Assembly: GCA_001642005.1 (NCBI GenBank)
Contig: LWCA01000012.1
Location: forward strand, 27,159 to 91,158
Length of the DNA stretch: 64,000 nt
Direction of reading: 5' to 3'
DNA from: Intoshia linei
Taxonomy: Eukaryota; Orthonectida; Rhopaluridae
This document shows, in pieces, positions 36,601 to 48,744 of the stretch (positions within the stretch are counted from its first letter, which is position 1; every line of letters begins with the position of its first letter). The translations under genes and the position numbers were made by a program. The notes beneath the pieces were generated by a model that searched no databases, had not been told where the DNA came from, and saw only the letters and a program-made list of their open reading frames with translations.

Positions 36601-38253
36601 ATTAATTAAAAACCCAATCTGATTTTCAATATCAATAATTTTTAAAAATATACTTTAAAGTAAAAAGTAATGTGATATCATGGTTTCACCTGAAACAAAT
36701 TTGGGAACCACTCCTTTAAAAGGATTGATAATACGTAATAGTAGGATTTTTAAGTTAGATTTTCAACGTGAATTTATTTTTTTGGTATAATAAAAATTGC
36801 CTTCAGCAGAGCTAGGTGCTGTTTGTACGTAGTACATTAGTCAACATAGTATCTGTATAATACTTGTATTTAACTAACGACATTGGACTGTCATAAGCTT
36901 TAACAGGTATTACAATAATAACATAAATTACAAGGGTTTATCTAAAATTTTATCCGTAAATTGCTCTCGACCATTCGACAAACGGAAATATACAAACACA
37001 CTCGCATGAATAATCCATAAATCATTTACCAAAATATCCATATTCTTTTTCTGAAATTAAAAAGATAAACAAAAAGTCTTTTGAATATTTTATATTGACC
37101 CAAATTGGGCCGCCCAATAGTCGATATAGGCCACTTTGGCGATCATGAATCATGATTCATAAATGAAATTGAATGATTATTCAAATATAAATAAATTACA
37201 TTTTGATTATAACTTTCACTATTTTCCATAACAAACTGAAGATGATTTGCAGCTTCAGACCATTCTTCAATTAAAATTGAGGATATCGCTAAGCCCCAAG
37301 ACACTGAGAAATAAAGGGGATCAGCATAATGCAACTAAAAATGAAAATATATAAATATAACATAACAAAAATAATTAATAAGTATATATACAAATTTAAA
37401 GTACAATTGTAATTAATAAAATTACAATTTTCATCATATAAAGTAGACACACTCTAACGTGATCATATCGTCCCATATCAAATAAAATCCGAATATAATT
37501 AAACAAATTAGGCAACGTATCTTCTTCATTTAGTTCCTAAAGAGGAACAATTATATTTAAATTAACTGTAAAGTTAAAATACAGAAATAAACACAAAACA
37601 TACTGGAAAACGACTGAATAGTTTAAGAGAGAAATTGTCCCCATTGCTAAATCACATTAAAAAATATATTTGTTATTCTAAAACTTAAGAGACTTTAATT
37701 CTTCTATCAACGTATCATCTCCCAAAACTTCCAATGTGTTAACATTACATTGTACCAATTCATCGTGTTCTTCTTCATATTTCAATTCATATTCGTCAAC
37801 TTCTAATTATTAGATCAAATAAATTCCTACTTGTGTAAAGTAAGTTTCCAAAAATGTGTCAATGTGCAATCGTTTATTTCGAAAATTTTTAAAACAAATA
37901 GTAACACCATAAATTGAACATTACAAACTTGCATCTTGACGATTAAAACAATCACCCATTATTTGAAAAATAAAATGATTATATTATAACCTTCAGGGAT
38001 GGGTGTATCAAGATTTTCGTAAATTTCTCTTATGGGTGAAATCATTTTAGTTTGATAATATGCTTTAATTTTGGCTTTAGAAATGCTTTCAGTGCTATAA
38101 ATCTAAAAAAAACCAATATAATATGAATTAATCGAGTAAATGTACATTTGTTGTTGATAAATGGTCCAATATTTTGACCAAGAGGTGTACATCAATATAT
38201 TTAGATATTTTTTTAGATAAATCGTATTTTTTATAGTTTGAATCTGTTTCCAT
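33608..38253 (-). CDS. EIF3E: Eukaryotic translation initiation factor 3 subunit e (INT6)
   Basis: Twelve phase-consistent exons (38146-38253, 37991-38102, 37685-37802, 37604-37646, 37459-37536, 37200-37334, 36932-37050, 34764-34878, 34592-34693, 34166-34290, 34029-34125, 33608-33748) encode 430 residues; human eIF3e has 445. The product is a core subunit of the eIF3 complex that bridges mRNA and the 40S ribosome. Recognisable parts: N-terminal KYDLSKKISKYIDVHLL, the helical repeat region LHYADPLYFSVSWGLAISS, and the C-terminal PCI domain with SDPITEFVLALFSDFDFDSA and LDLDDAERWVVSLL. All conserved blocks are present, so the gene appears intact. The 2.05-kb intron 34879-36931 holds repeats; others are mostly 46-165 bp. 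It faces the NME8-like gene tail-to-tail and NMT head-to-head (865 bp between starts). Confidence 0.95.
35070..35135 (-). repeat. REP2 core, inverted
   Basis: The reverse complement of the core, atgttatgtacttcccac then gctagctctgccc, lies in the long eIF3e intron. Confidence 0.5.
35770..35960 (+). repeat. Copy of a hAT-like repeat related to 50245-50480
   Basis: Shares ggagattcaaatacaatat, ttatcaactttt and the cccatagcctagccgacc block with the repeats at 40.8-41.26 and 50.2-50.5 kb. The terminal CAGTGGTTC is missing here. It lies in the long eIF3e intron. Confidence 0.55.
35980..36260. repeat. Degenerate tandem array, second locus
   Basis: Units with the core ccaattttaccaaa alternate with cttcttaat-type spacers. 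Same unit type as the array at 11140-11680. Confidence 0.6.
36600..36850 (+). repeat. REP2 interspersed repeat copy
   Basis: Contains atgtgatatcatggtttc, tttgggaaccactcc and the core at 36799-36837 (cagcagagctaggtgctg, then the same GTAC-rich stretch). It lies in the long eIF3e intron. Confidence 0.7.
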
Positions 38254-39118
38254 TTTATCACGTGAAATTAGAAATATAAATTTTGTTTAGAAAATAATTT
38301 TATTAATATATATTAAAATATTTCCATTGTTACAGTTTAACAATTTTTTTATTTTAAATAAACTTAAATTTAGTTTTTTTTATGTAAACGAGAAATTCAG
38401 TATATTGTACAAGAATTAGATTTGTGTGGCACTATTCAAGCACGAATTAACACATTCTTTCAAAATATCATCAAGACGATCCAAACTCTTAATTTGGACC
38501 ATGCCCAATAGTCTAATAGAAATTATGTTAGTTAAATTTTAGTTAAAAAATTTCTTTTAAATTACATAAAACTATAAAAATACTACTATAAATAAAATAT
38601 TTTAAGATTAATAAATAGAACCTCTTACATATAAATTGTAATTTAATTGACTATACATTTTTTGTAATTATTAGTAATGATTTTAAAGTTTATCAACAAA
38701 AAACTGCCAAAACTAAAAGACTTATACTAAAGATAAAAGCCAAAAAGTGAATTTTCGTAAATTTAAAATTTTTCACGCATCAATTCAATAATATCTTTTA
38801 ATACAAGAAAAAGAATTATACTTTCTTCAATTTGTACGTCATTATACATTCAATTGTAAATTACACATGTTATGTCAAAATCAGTAATATTAAAAAAAAT
38901 TAATCAAATTCTTTATAATAATCCAATAAATCCATATGTCAAAGAACAAGTAATAATTTAATCAATTTAGTAAGTTTGTAGTAATTAGCTTAAATATTGA
39001 ATATTGTGAATATAAATTTTCATACAAATTTACAATTTGTAAAAAAATTGTAAATAAAGTAAAACTTGATTGATAATACATTTGAATTGAAATATATTAT
39101 ACTGAAATTATTTACGGT
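38254..39118. promoter_or_regulatory. Divergent promoter region between eIF3e and NMT
   Basis: An 865-bp stretch between the two start codons, without a recognised gene or repeat. It must contain both promoters; no obvious TATA/initiator arrangement was identified. Strongly AT-rich. Confidence 0.4.
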
Positions 39119-42100
39119 ATGTCAGAAAACGGTGAAAATAAAAAGTATAATGTGTTAAAAATAGTTTAAATGTATTGTTATGTTTTTAGAGTCATTGATA
39201 AAAAAAAGCAACATTTGGTTTCATTTTTATTAATATTCCATTTTTTTTTAATTTATTTATTTTTTTGTTAGGAAAAATTGGAGGCTGCTTTAAAATTACT
39301 AGACATTAAAACTGAAAAGCCTCATAAATTTTGGAAAACTCAACCTGTTAGACAAACTCAGTCTGATGAATTTATAAATGAATGTATAGAAATTAAAAAT
39401 ATTGACAATATTAAAACTGAACCATATCAAATTCCAGATGGATTTGAATGGTATGTTATGGATATTAATGACCCTGAAGAAGTAATTTTTTTCCATTTTT
39501 GTTTTATTTTGAGATGATTGGAGAACCGATTTTTTTTAACAAAAAATTATATATACATGTATTACAAATAGAGCACAGTTTGTATGTAATATAGAAGGCT
39601 GTAATTTTTATCTGACTAAGATAGATTGCGATAAGATTGTTGGTATCCGTGGTTATTTATAATGGGTTGTTTATAAGATGTTGAGTTACACCTATACCTT
39701 TTATTGAGGTAACTATCAAATGTGTAGAGTAATTTGAAAATTTTTACATTGTATTTTTTTAGATGAAAAAATTATATGAATTATTAAAGTTAAACTACGT
39801 TGAAGACGAAGATTGTCTATTCAGATTCAATTATTCTATAAATTTTCTCAAATGGTAAGGATTTATTAGTATTAATCGAAATTCTAAAATATATAATTTT
39901 CTGTTTATTAAATTACCAAATAAATAGATTTGATGGGTTAAAATTTTGTATTTATATCAACTGGAATATGTTGTATCAGAATAATTTAATTTTAATCTTT
40001 TTTTTAATTGTTGGATCGTTAATTATTTAAAATTTTTTCATTTTGTTAAAATAGTTTTGAAATAATAAAAAAAACTAAATTTATGTTTTATTATATTTTT
40101 GGGTTGATTTTATATAAAAAAAGGGGGAAAGAGGTTTTTGACCCTGAGGGACTCAAATTAATATAGACATACAAAAGAAAAATGAATATAAACTTTAGAA
40201 TAAACTGTATTAAAAATTAAGTTTTGTTAAATTCTACAACTGTTAATTTTTATCAACATGCGGTAAACCTACAGACATTCAATTTTATATAAGTAAAGGA
40301 TTATGTTTAGGGCTCTTTCTCCGCCTAATTGGAAAAGAGATTGGCATTTGTGCGTTCGAGGAATAAAAAAAAAGAATTTGCTGGGTTTTATCAGTGCTAT
40401 ACCTCAAAATGTTTGCATTCATAAACAGTAATTTTAAAATTTCTAATCATATCAATAAACAAAATAAATTCTTAATTTTAAATTAAAAAAAAATCTTTCT
40501 TTGATATTTATGTTGATATTTTTTGATTTAGAAAAATTGAATCCGTTGAAGTAAATTTTCTCTGTGTACATAGAAAGCTACGATCGAAGGTATGTAATTA
40601 TGGTGTTTATATAATGAGTTGTTAGATTGTGATATATTATAATATAGTGTAGTTATTAAGATTGTAAAATCTAGACATCTACCACGGGTCTAGATTTGAC
40701 ATTTTAAATTTAAAATAAAATAGTTGTTATATTCAAGAATATTATTTTTTAATGCTAAAATTGGACAAATGAAGACCTTTATAATAATTGTAATTGTAAT
40801 AATAATGTAGCGGTCGTCTAGGCTTTAGGATGAATTCACAACATCGAGTAACTGTAATAAGTATATTAAAATTTTTTTTATATTTTATTTGAATTTTACG
40901 GACACCAATCGGTAACCACTGTATTAAGGGTTTGTATAATTAGATTTTTTTTGTGTTTTGAATTAAGAAGTTTTTACTAATAAAGATTTACTAAAAGCAG
41001 ATTTTTTATTTTGTGGTTTGATTAAGTGGATTTTTCGATCTGATGGTTTGAAATATTTTTTATTTAATTTTTAAATTTTATTAATGTTGAGATAAAAGTT
41101 GCATTTTTGAAATAATAATTTAGCCAATTAAATTATGCCAACTATGTTATAAATGTTAAAAATAAACAAAAATTGATAAAAAATTTTCTATATATTATTT
41201 GAATCTCACGGACCCTCAGGTATATAGTTTTGGACTCCAATCGGGAACCACTGATCTAACTCCGATTTTAAAGGTTTTGATGACACTTTTACCAAAAATT
41301 CATAACATGATCTAAAATAATGTCTTTTGAAAAATAGCAATATAAATTGAAATTTTCTTATAATAACAATTAGCACATGGCACCAATTTTAATTAAAGAA
41401 ATTACAAGAAGAGTTAACCTGTCTGGAATTTTTCAAGCTTTTTATACAGCTGGAATTAGACTACCTACACCAATCGCCAAATGCACGTAATTTTAGTTAT
41501 CTTGTTGTTATTATTAGTCCATCATACGTTCATGTTTATGGATAAACAATGGTTAATATTCGTTATATTCAATTTTGTGATTATACCTCCAAAAAAATCG
41601 GAACACAATTATGGGAAAAATATTTTGCGGTTCTATTTGTATGATACTAATAATTATATATATCCAGGTACTAACCTTAAAGATGAATCTATAAATAATT
41701 TATATTTTAAGGTCAAAAATATTTTTTCATTTACGATTTTTGTGTGTTTATTTTTTATACTTATTCCAACCTTATTAAATTATATTAAAATGTAAATTTT
41801 AGATATTATCATCGTTCTCTCAATTGCGCAAAATTGTCCGATGTTAAATTTTATTGTATTACTAAAAATATGAATCTTCGAAGACTTATTAAACTTAACA
41901 GATTGCCGGAGGTTATTTATTTATAGATTATTTGAGTTTTTGAAAAATTTTGTTTAAATTTAAAGATAAAATTTCATTATACAGCCCAACTTGTGAAATC
42001 AGAATCGTCTATGTATTTACACATTTTTTATTGATTGCAGATTTTGTATGTGGTAATTTACTGAACCATTTTCTCATCTCATACGTTGTAGCTCCATTTT

Positions 42101-42857
42101 TTCAACTACTAAACTTTCCAAAAAAAAAACTTTCAAAAACAAGAACTGATATGTTTACTAAATTATCTATTTAGCAAAACGACTCTAGATTTGTTCCAAT
42201 GGGTACTGATCATACACCTCAAGCTCACGAATTACTTATGAATGTATATTCTAAATTTTAATTTTTACGAACGTGTAAATTAATTTAATTTATGAATTTA
42301 GTATTTAAAAAATAAAAATTTGTATCCAAATTATAATCTCGACGAATTTAATTACTGGTTTTTACCTCAAGAATCAATTGTTTATAGTTATATAGTAAAG
42401 GTAAATTGTATTAATATTTATTTTTTCACTTAAAGTTGTATAATGTACACAAAATTTAGAAAGATGATAAAATAACAGACTTTATAAGTTACTACTTGGT
42501 TCAAAGCAGTGTTTTAAACAATGAAAGATATGACACCTTGACAGCGGCTTATTTATTTTTTGTGATCAATGATACGCTTAGCTTAAACGATTTGGTCAAG
42601 GAGGCTCTCATCTCAGCAAAAAAGGTTTTTGAATTTTTAATTGTGAATCTAAATGTAATTTTAGAATGGAGCAGATGCTTTCAATGCTTTGGATTGTATG
42701 GAAAATGATCAATTTTTCAAAGAACTGAAATTTGGAAAAGGCGACGGAAATTTGCATTATTATGCATTCAACTGGAATTGCTCATATATTGATAAACAAA
42801 ACGTAACAAAATTTAATATTTTGATACATTTTTTAGGTTGGAATGATTCTACTTTAA
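39119..42857 (+). CDS. NMT: Glycylpeptide N-tetradecanoyltransferase (N-myristoyltransferase)
   Basis: Transfers myristate from myristoyl-CoA to N-terminal glycines of proteins in the cytosol. Twelve exons are readable: 39119-about 39151, 39272-39481, 39763-39854, 40311-40427, 40532-40589, 41374-41486, 41803-41911, 42175-42243, 42302-42400, 42460-42624, 42665-42802 and 42837-42857, about 407 residues. Conserved blocks in order: [11 protein letters not shown], the YVEDED segment, GFISAIP, the signature [34 protein letters not shown], and the second signature [13 protein letters not shown] 34-bp last intron leads to a seven-codon terminal exon ending GMILL, placing the C-terminal carboxylate, the catalytic base of this family, at the expected position (human ends GLVLQ). 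The first exon is the least certain: its donor would be GT in gtgtta. Confidence 0.95.
39900..40160 (-). repeat. REP1-related fragment
   Basis: Contains tttgtatttatatcaactgg then tgttgtatcagaataattt, matching the 16.9-kb inverted REP1 copy. It lies in an NMT intron. Confidence 0.5.
40805..41256 (-). repeat. hAT-like repeat with CAGTGGTTCC end, possibly composite
   Basis: The right end reads ccaatcgggaaccactg, the complement of the start of 50245-50480. The left part holds gcggtcgtctaggc, the complement of the block near 50420. A second internal terminus (ccaatcggtaaccactg) near 40905-40921 suggests two nested or tandem copies. It lies in an NMT intron. Confidence 0.55.
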
Positions 42858-42947
42858 CTCACTACCAATCTCCAAACGCATCTGTTTTTGAATTTGTACT
42901 TGTAGAACTTGTTTCATTTCTATATTTATATATTAATTTGAAACAAA

Positions 42948-42953
42948 AATAAA
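42948..42953 (+). terminator. NMT poly(A) signal
   Basis: AATAAA 91 bp downstream of the NMT stop, ending 2 bp before the stop codon of the convergent OFD1-like gene, so the NMT transcript must run into that gene's last exon. Confidence 0.55.
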
Positions 42954-42955
42954 AA

Positions 42956-45072
42956 TTACGTTTCTTCTTTGATATCAATTTTTACATCACGTTTTGATGT
43001 TTCTATATTTTTTTGAATGAAAATTTTATCTACTTTTGTTTCGACTGCATTAATCATTGGAGTTTCTTTGATAATGGAAATTTTTTCTGATCTTTGAATG
43101 GATGGATTTGGGGTTTTTAATTTCATGATACTATGAAATGAACCGTCATTGGATTCGTCGGTTTTAACCAAATTGATGTTTTCATTGTCAAAGTGATTTT
43201 TTTTCTCGAGTTCATGATCATTATTTTTATTATCTTTACGGTATGTATGAGTGTCAATTTCATTCTCTACACTTGTTTCTTTATGATCCAATACGATGGT
43301 CGTTTCATCTGGAATATTTGTGATTTCAGACGTGTAAATTGAAGAAATATCACTGTTCTGGGTAGCATTCGAGTCTACAGATGCATTAGATATTTGATTG
43401 TATAATTTGAAATTATTTTGTCTTGTATAATTGGCGGTATTTTCATTTTTCGTACGATTTAGACTTTTTTCCATTGCAGACAGTTGCGACATTTTTTTTT
43501 CAATTTCCATCAAATCCTTTTCACCGGAAACGTATTTATTTAGACTAGAATTTCTAAAAAGCGGTTATTGATAATTCCAAATAAATCTTACAAGGAGGAA
43601 CAAGCCGAAGTTTTCATGTACATTTTGTCGCATCTACAAATTATAAAAATGAATAATAAATATGATATTTCAATTATAATTGATACTTACAAATTTTTAA
43701 AAAATTGTTTCTCTCTGTCCAATTCTTTGAATTTGTGAAATTCATCCCTTTCCAATTGCTTATAAGATTTTTCTTTGGCACTAGAAATCATTTCCTGGAG
43801 CATATTCTTATCGTCAAGTAAATGCTTTTCACTTAAAATGACTTTTTGTTCTCTATTGTAAATATCTCTTTCTCTCTCATCTAATTCGTATTCCATTTTA
43901 TTCAATTTCGTGATTCGTGACCGATGCATGTCATGTTCATTTTTTAATCTCTTGTCGCATTCTTTGTTTATTTCATCATTTAATCGATTTTCCAGTGCTA
44001 CCAGCCTACTTTTTTTCAATTCAAATTGATCAATTTCACTTTTAAATAATTTAGTGTCATAATTATGGGTATTTATTTTATCTTCGAGTTTATCTTCTTG
44101 TTTTCTAACCCAATCGAGTTGTATTTCAATCTGCCGTTTGTCAGATAATATTTGGTTTTCCTTATTTTTCAATTCATTTCTGTACATTTCCATTTTTGAT
44201 TTATAAACATACTCCATATGGCTCAATCTTTGTTCATAGTCTTGGCATATAGTCAATATTTTATTGTCATATTGGTTAGATACGACTTCACGTGTTTCTC
44301 TGGATATGCGTTTCGATTCCACTAATTTAAATTGCTCGATAGACATTTCCAATTTATTTTTATATGATTCGTCCAAGTTTAATTCATATTTACGTATTTT
44401 GTAATTGAGTAAATCTGAATTTTTTTGGATCGGAAAATATTCAAAATTCGTTGCATTTTTTGGATAATTGAAAGGATTTAATGAAGTAAAATCTGGTTGA
44501 TTATCCGTGTCATTTTTGAGATTTGGTTTATATTTATTAGAATAAAACAAATTGTGACAATTTGCACATAGTTTACTCCAACTTGTTGAACAATTTATAA
44601 CTTTTTTAATTATTTCATCTAAATAACTAGCATCGTTTAATCTATTTGAATTTGAAAAATAATCATCACGGTCAATGTTCATTATTTTGTTGATGGAGTT
44701 GTTTGGAAAAATCTAAAATTTTATCAATCAAAATCAATGTAATTTTAACAATTTTTTATGTTACTTTTTCGACAGCAGTGTTAGATTCCGCCAAAAATAC
44801 ACTTGACGCAAAGAATAATTTATGGTGGGACAAGTAGTCGTAAATTATACTGTTGATTGCTTGTCTCTCAACGCTGTTTCCATCTTTAAATTTTTTTTTA
44901 CATAGTCCATCGTTTGTCAAGTTCTTTTGTATTTCAGTAAAAATTTTGTAGCGTAGTTCCGTCTAGGTTTAGGTCATTTATTTTAAATTTTTATTTTTAC
45001 TTTAATTTCATTTATTGAACCCTTATTATCCAATATTGTGTATAAATCTAGTGTGTCAGACGATTTGGACAT
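42956..45072 (-). CDS. OFD1: OFD1-like LisH and coiled-coil centrosomal protein
   Basis: Five phase-consistent exons (45001-45072, 44765-44962, 43691-44712, 43592-43633, 42956-43553) encode 643 residues. Vertebrate OFD1 is a distal-centriole and satellite protein needed for ciliogenesis. The N-terminal region follows OFD1: ELRYKIFTEI (compare LRKKLYQTF), then a LisH motif NSIIYDYLSHHKLFFASSVF, and AESNTAVEK in the place of human ESGLAKEK. Residues about 200-430 form a long charged coiled coil (RQIEIQLDWVRKQEDKLEDK and similar). The C-terminal 200 residues are Ser/Asn/Glu-rich and probably disordered. It is shorter than human OFD1 (about 1000 residues), mainly in the coiled coil and tail. The first intron is 38 bp. 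Orthology rests on the LisH region; coiled-coil similarity alone is weak evidence. Confidence 0.75.
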
Positions 45073-48000
45073 TTTTTAGTATTTATTTGCAACTATGGAT
45101 CTTTTTTATGCATTTTATCTGAGTTTACTAATTTGTTTATCTCATTGTTACGATGAAGTTATAAAATAATATCCAGTCGCAGTGTTTATTGTAATTTTAA
45201 CGACAGTTTAATTCTGGCATAAAATAACTAGCAATACCTATCTCACTATTTAATTGCTTATTACGAACATTAAAGTTTAATAATTAAACTATGGTCTCCA
45301 GTAGTAGTTGGTAATCGATAAAAAATTATTTATCGATAATTTTTCGAAATTTTGGTGGACAGTGTAATTGAAGTCTAATTAAAAGCAACCGTTACACTTA
45401 AATATGAAAAATGGTATACTATATGTGGCAACTGACTCAATTGTAAAAAAGAGACCAGTTTCTAAAAAATTTCCATCTACAATGTATCTATTAATTAAAG
45501 CTGCCAGAAGTACGTTTTAGGCAGCACTGATAAAAACGTACTAAAAATTAAAGTTTATTATAATAAACTTTAATAATTTTTAAAATGTAATACGCTATGG
45601 TATAAGATTAATTCAAATAATGTGAAATTATTTACAATTCAAATAATAAAATATTTAAATTAAATTTTAATTTATAATTGTATTTTATATAGTTTAAAAC
45701 TAAAAACTTGTAAAATTCCAATTCAACATTATAATTTTGTAACTAAGTAATACAAGTACGTTTTTAATCAATTAATACATCATGTAGTAATATTTTGTTT
45801 TCTATACATATTTTTTGTGTAACTAGACAAATAAAATAATCAGAAGTTTATTTTTTGTTATAAAAAGGGGACATTACATCAAGAATTACCATATTATTTT
45901 TAAAATTTAATAAAAATTTATAAGAAAATTTTCATTTCCTAATTTAGTCTTATATATATTTTTTTTATTTTTCTTCAAAAAATGTTCATGCGATTTCGGC
46001 GTACCAAATGTGAACAAGTGGTATTTCCATATCAGATGCAATAATATAGGGACATTCTGGCGTCGAAAATAAAAATTTCCAAAATGGCATGCCCCACAAA
46101 GATTCTTGTTGTATATAATTTTATTCACACTTATATACATTCTTTTCAATACGTTTTCTAAAATTAACATAATTTATTCATTACAAATTTTGATATTACA
46201 CTCATTGTGGTTAAAATTTTTGACTTTTTGTATATAATCTTTAATTGATTAGATCTAACAAACTGTATAAAATTTTCATTGTATATGAATTATTATTAAT
46301 GAATATTATAAGTGTTTAATTATTTTATAAACCATTTTCAAGGTCAGGAAAAGACGGGTGTTATACTTAAATATTTAAATTTTTATACAAAACAACGTAT
46401 TTTTAGATTAAAATTTGTTAAGACGATTTAAATTTCAGTAATCCTATACGAAAATTTTATATACAACTAAAACGTAACTTTATTTAATGGATTGTTGTTT
46501 TTGAAGGGTTTATATTTCGTATTCTTGTGTTTTTATTGATCATATGTTCAAGTGTACATGTTTCTTGTTAAAATTAAATTATTATTGATTTATTATTTAT
46601 GAAAACATTTATATACAATAGACGCTCAAAAAGTGACCACTAAATATCAAATAGAAACAAACGTATCCGAAAAAATCTCATGTTCCAGTTTTTTTTATTC
46701 ACATTATTGTTTAAAATAATATATTTGTCCATGTCATTCCACTGTTTTGTGTTTCAAATATAAACTGTAAAGTCCAACTCTTTGGAGAGAATTTCGCCTA
46801 AGAACTAAGGGCTATTTTTGATTTACAAAATGTATCGAGGAATAGTAGGTGTGGCTTTGGTGGCAATAGTTACATTAGAATAAGTTTACATTCTTATAAA
46901 AATTAAAGAATACTTAACTTGATTAACTTATTACTTTATTAAATGGCTACCTGGTTAAATTATACGTTATTTTGTTATAAATTTGGATAATTTAATAAGA
47001 GTTAAAAGTTAATTTACGTTATTTTAATAGCAAATACTTTATTTTAGTAATATGTACTTTATTATAAAAGTGAAAAAATTTTTAAATTTAAATGTAATCT
47101 CATAAAAAAAATATTCTCTGGTGTGAACATAGAATATTTCTAATTTTTTTGTAATATGGTTTGTAAGTATAATATGGTATCTTAATATTTCAGTTTTGAC
47201 TTGGGTCTGTAGTGGATGATATAATATTGTAGTAACTAGATTTTTAATTTTGAAAAAAGAATGCAACAAACAAAGTTTTTTTTGACGACTTTGTACCGAA
47301 CAAAGAAGTTAAAAAAATATTTTAAATAAATATTTAGTTTCTAATTTTTAAAATTCTTTTTTCACTTTTATTTCATTCCATTTTTCACTTTTATAATGAA
47401 GTACATATTACTAAAATAAAGTATTTATAACCAAAATAACGTAAATTAACTTTTAACTCTTATTAAATTATCTATTTAATCGACTTAATTTCATAGATTT
47501 GAACCGACTGTACTGAATTTTGATCATTATAATCGGTTTCTAACTGTATATTTTATATTGAACTTAAATGTAAATTTAATTTTAATTGAATTGTGGTAAT
47601 TCTGTTAAACTGAAAATCCGCAACTCTAAATATTACAAAAAATACTACAGAATATGACATTTCGTTAAAAAATGCCTCTGAGTTAAGTTAACACCTCGTT
47701 GACGCATAAATATACGTATATCATATACGTGACAATGTTATTATTTAAATTCGTAAATACAAACAAAATGCAAATAGGTCCCTGTAACCTGACTTATCAG
47801 CATCCTGGACTATCCGTCCGATTATTTTTTATATATAGAAACATACATTAATATGCATAAATAATTCTAATCAAATATACGTAGTCACATTTCTAAATCT
47901 TAAATGAAAACGTTCATACCCACCAAAAATTAAACCGTAGACTTGGCTGCTAAATTATACGATATTCTACTCAATATAGTCTATTGATTAATCACCTGTC

Positions 48001-48744
48001 TAACGATCTAATCATAATGACAAATACAAAGATATATATATATATATTGTATAATGAAACATTTTTTAATCATGTCATTTACATGAATATACAATGTATA
48101 TTATACATTTAGTCCATATAATATGTATGACATTTAATGTGGTGAAATGTAACAATATTTAAAATAATTTATTCAATTATTATGAAATGTAAAATTTATA
48201 TAAATACTAAACGAATCAATTACTAAACAAATTAGCATTGTCACTGAAATAAAAACAGCTAATAATAATTGTGATACATTAATGTAAATACATATTAACA
48301 CATTCAATTTAACAACAGACCATGGACATAACTGTAACATGAGAAGATGTAGGCTTATATTAATTGTTTAACATTAATTAATTTCAATACTTAATTAATG
48401 CATAATATGTCATTATATGTATTAGAACTATTAATTTCAAATTATGAATAAAAAGGATTAAATATCAAGTGTTGCTATTTGAAATTAATAATAAATGTAA
48501 ATTTGTCATATTAATCATTGTTTACAATAGATGGATAGCAATGTGCTACAAAGTACAACGAGATTAAGATAATCATGACCCATGCAAACCTTACTCGGAT
48601 TTATAAAATTGTTAATCTTTAATACAAGTAGCGTTTATTAATTTCACTTGTTCATGTTCACTAATTTTATGTACAAGATATAACATGTCAATTTAATGTG
48701 AATATAATTAAATTGATCAAATCATTCATTTTTATACATCAATA
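45073..48744. other. Intergenic region between OFD1-like and DBX-like genes
   Basis: A 3.7-kb stretch between two divergent genes. It contains one clear long-TIR element (46986-47472), a short palindrome around 45313-45336 (aatcgataaa ... tttatcgatt type) and a TA microsatellite near 48033. An 87-codon minus-strand frame at 45907-46170 matches nothing recognised and was not called. Regulatory DNA for the homeobox gene may lie here but no specific site could be supported. Confidence 0.5.
46986..47472. mobile_element. 487-bp element with about 90-bp terminal inverted repeats
   Basis: The left arm begins gataatttaataagagtt and the right arm ends with its exact complement. Across about 90 bp the arms match with few differences, including the tactttattttagtaatatg segment. 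The interior (about 300 bp) has only a repeat-derived 76-codon frame. Long-TIR MITE-like structure; target duplication and superfamily unresolved. Confidence 0.75.

Noticed and set aside
41481-41795. 104-codon hydrophobic ORF overlapping the end of an NMT exon
   Set aside because: Lies in an NMT intron, out of frame with the exon; hydrophobicity is expected from T-rich DNA.
45907-46170. 87-codon minus-strand ORF in the intergenic region
   Set aside because: No recognised domain, no splice partners and AT-biased composition; cannot be supported as a gene.
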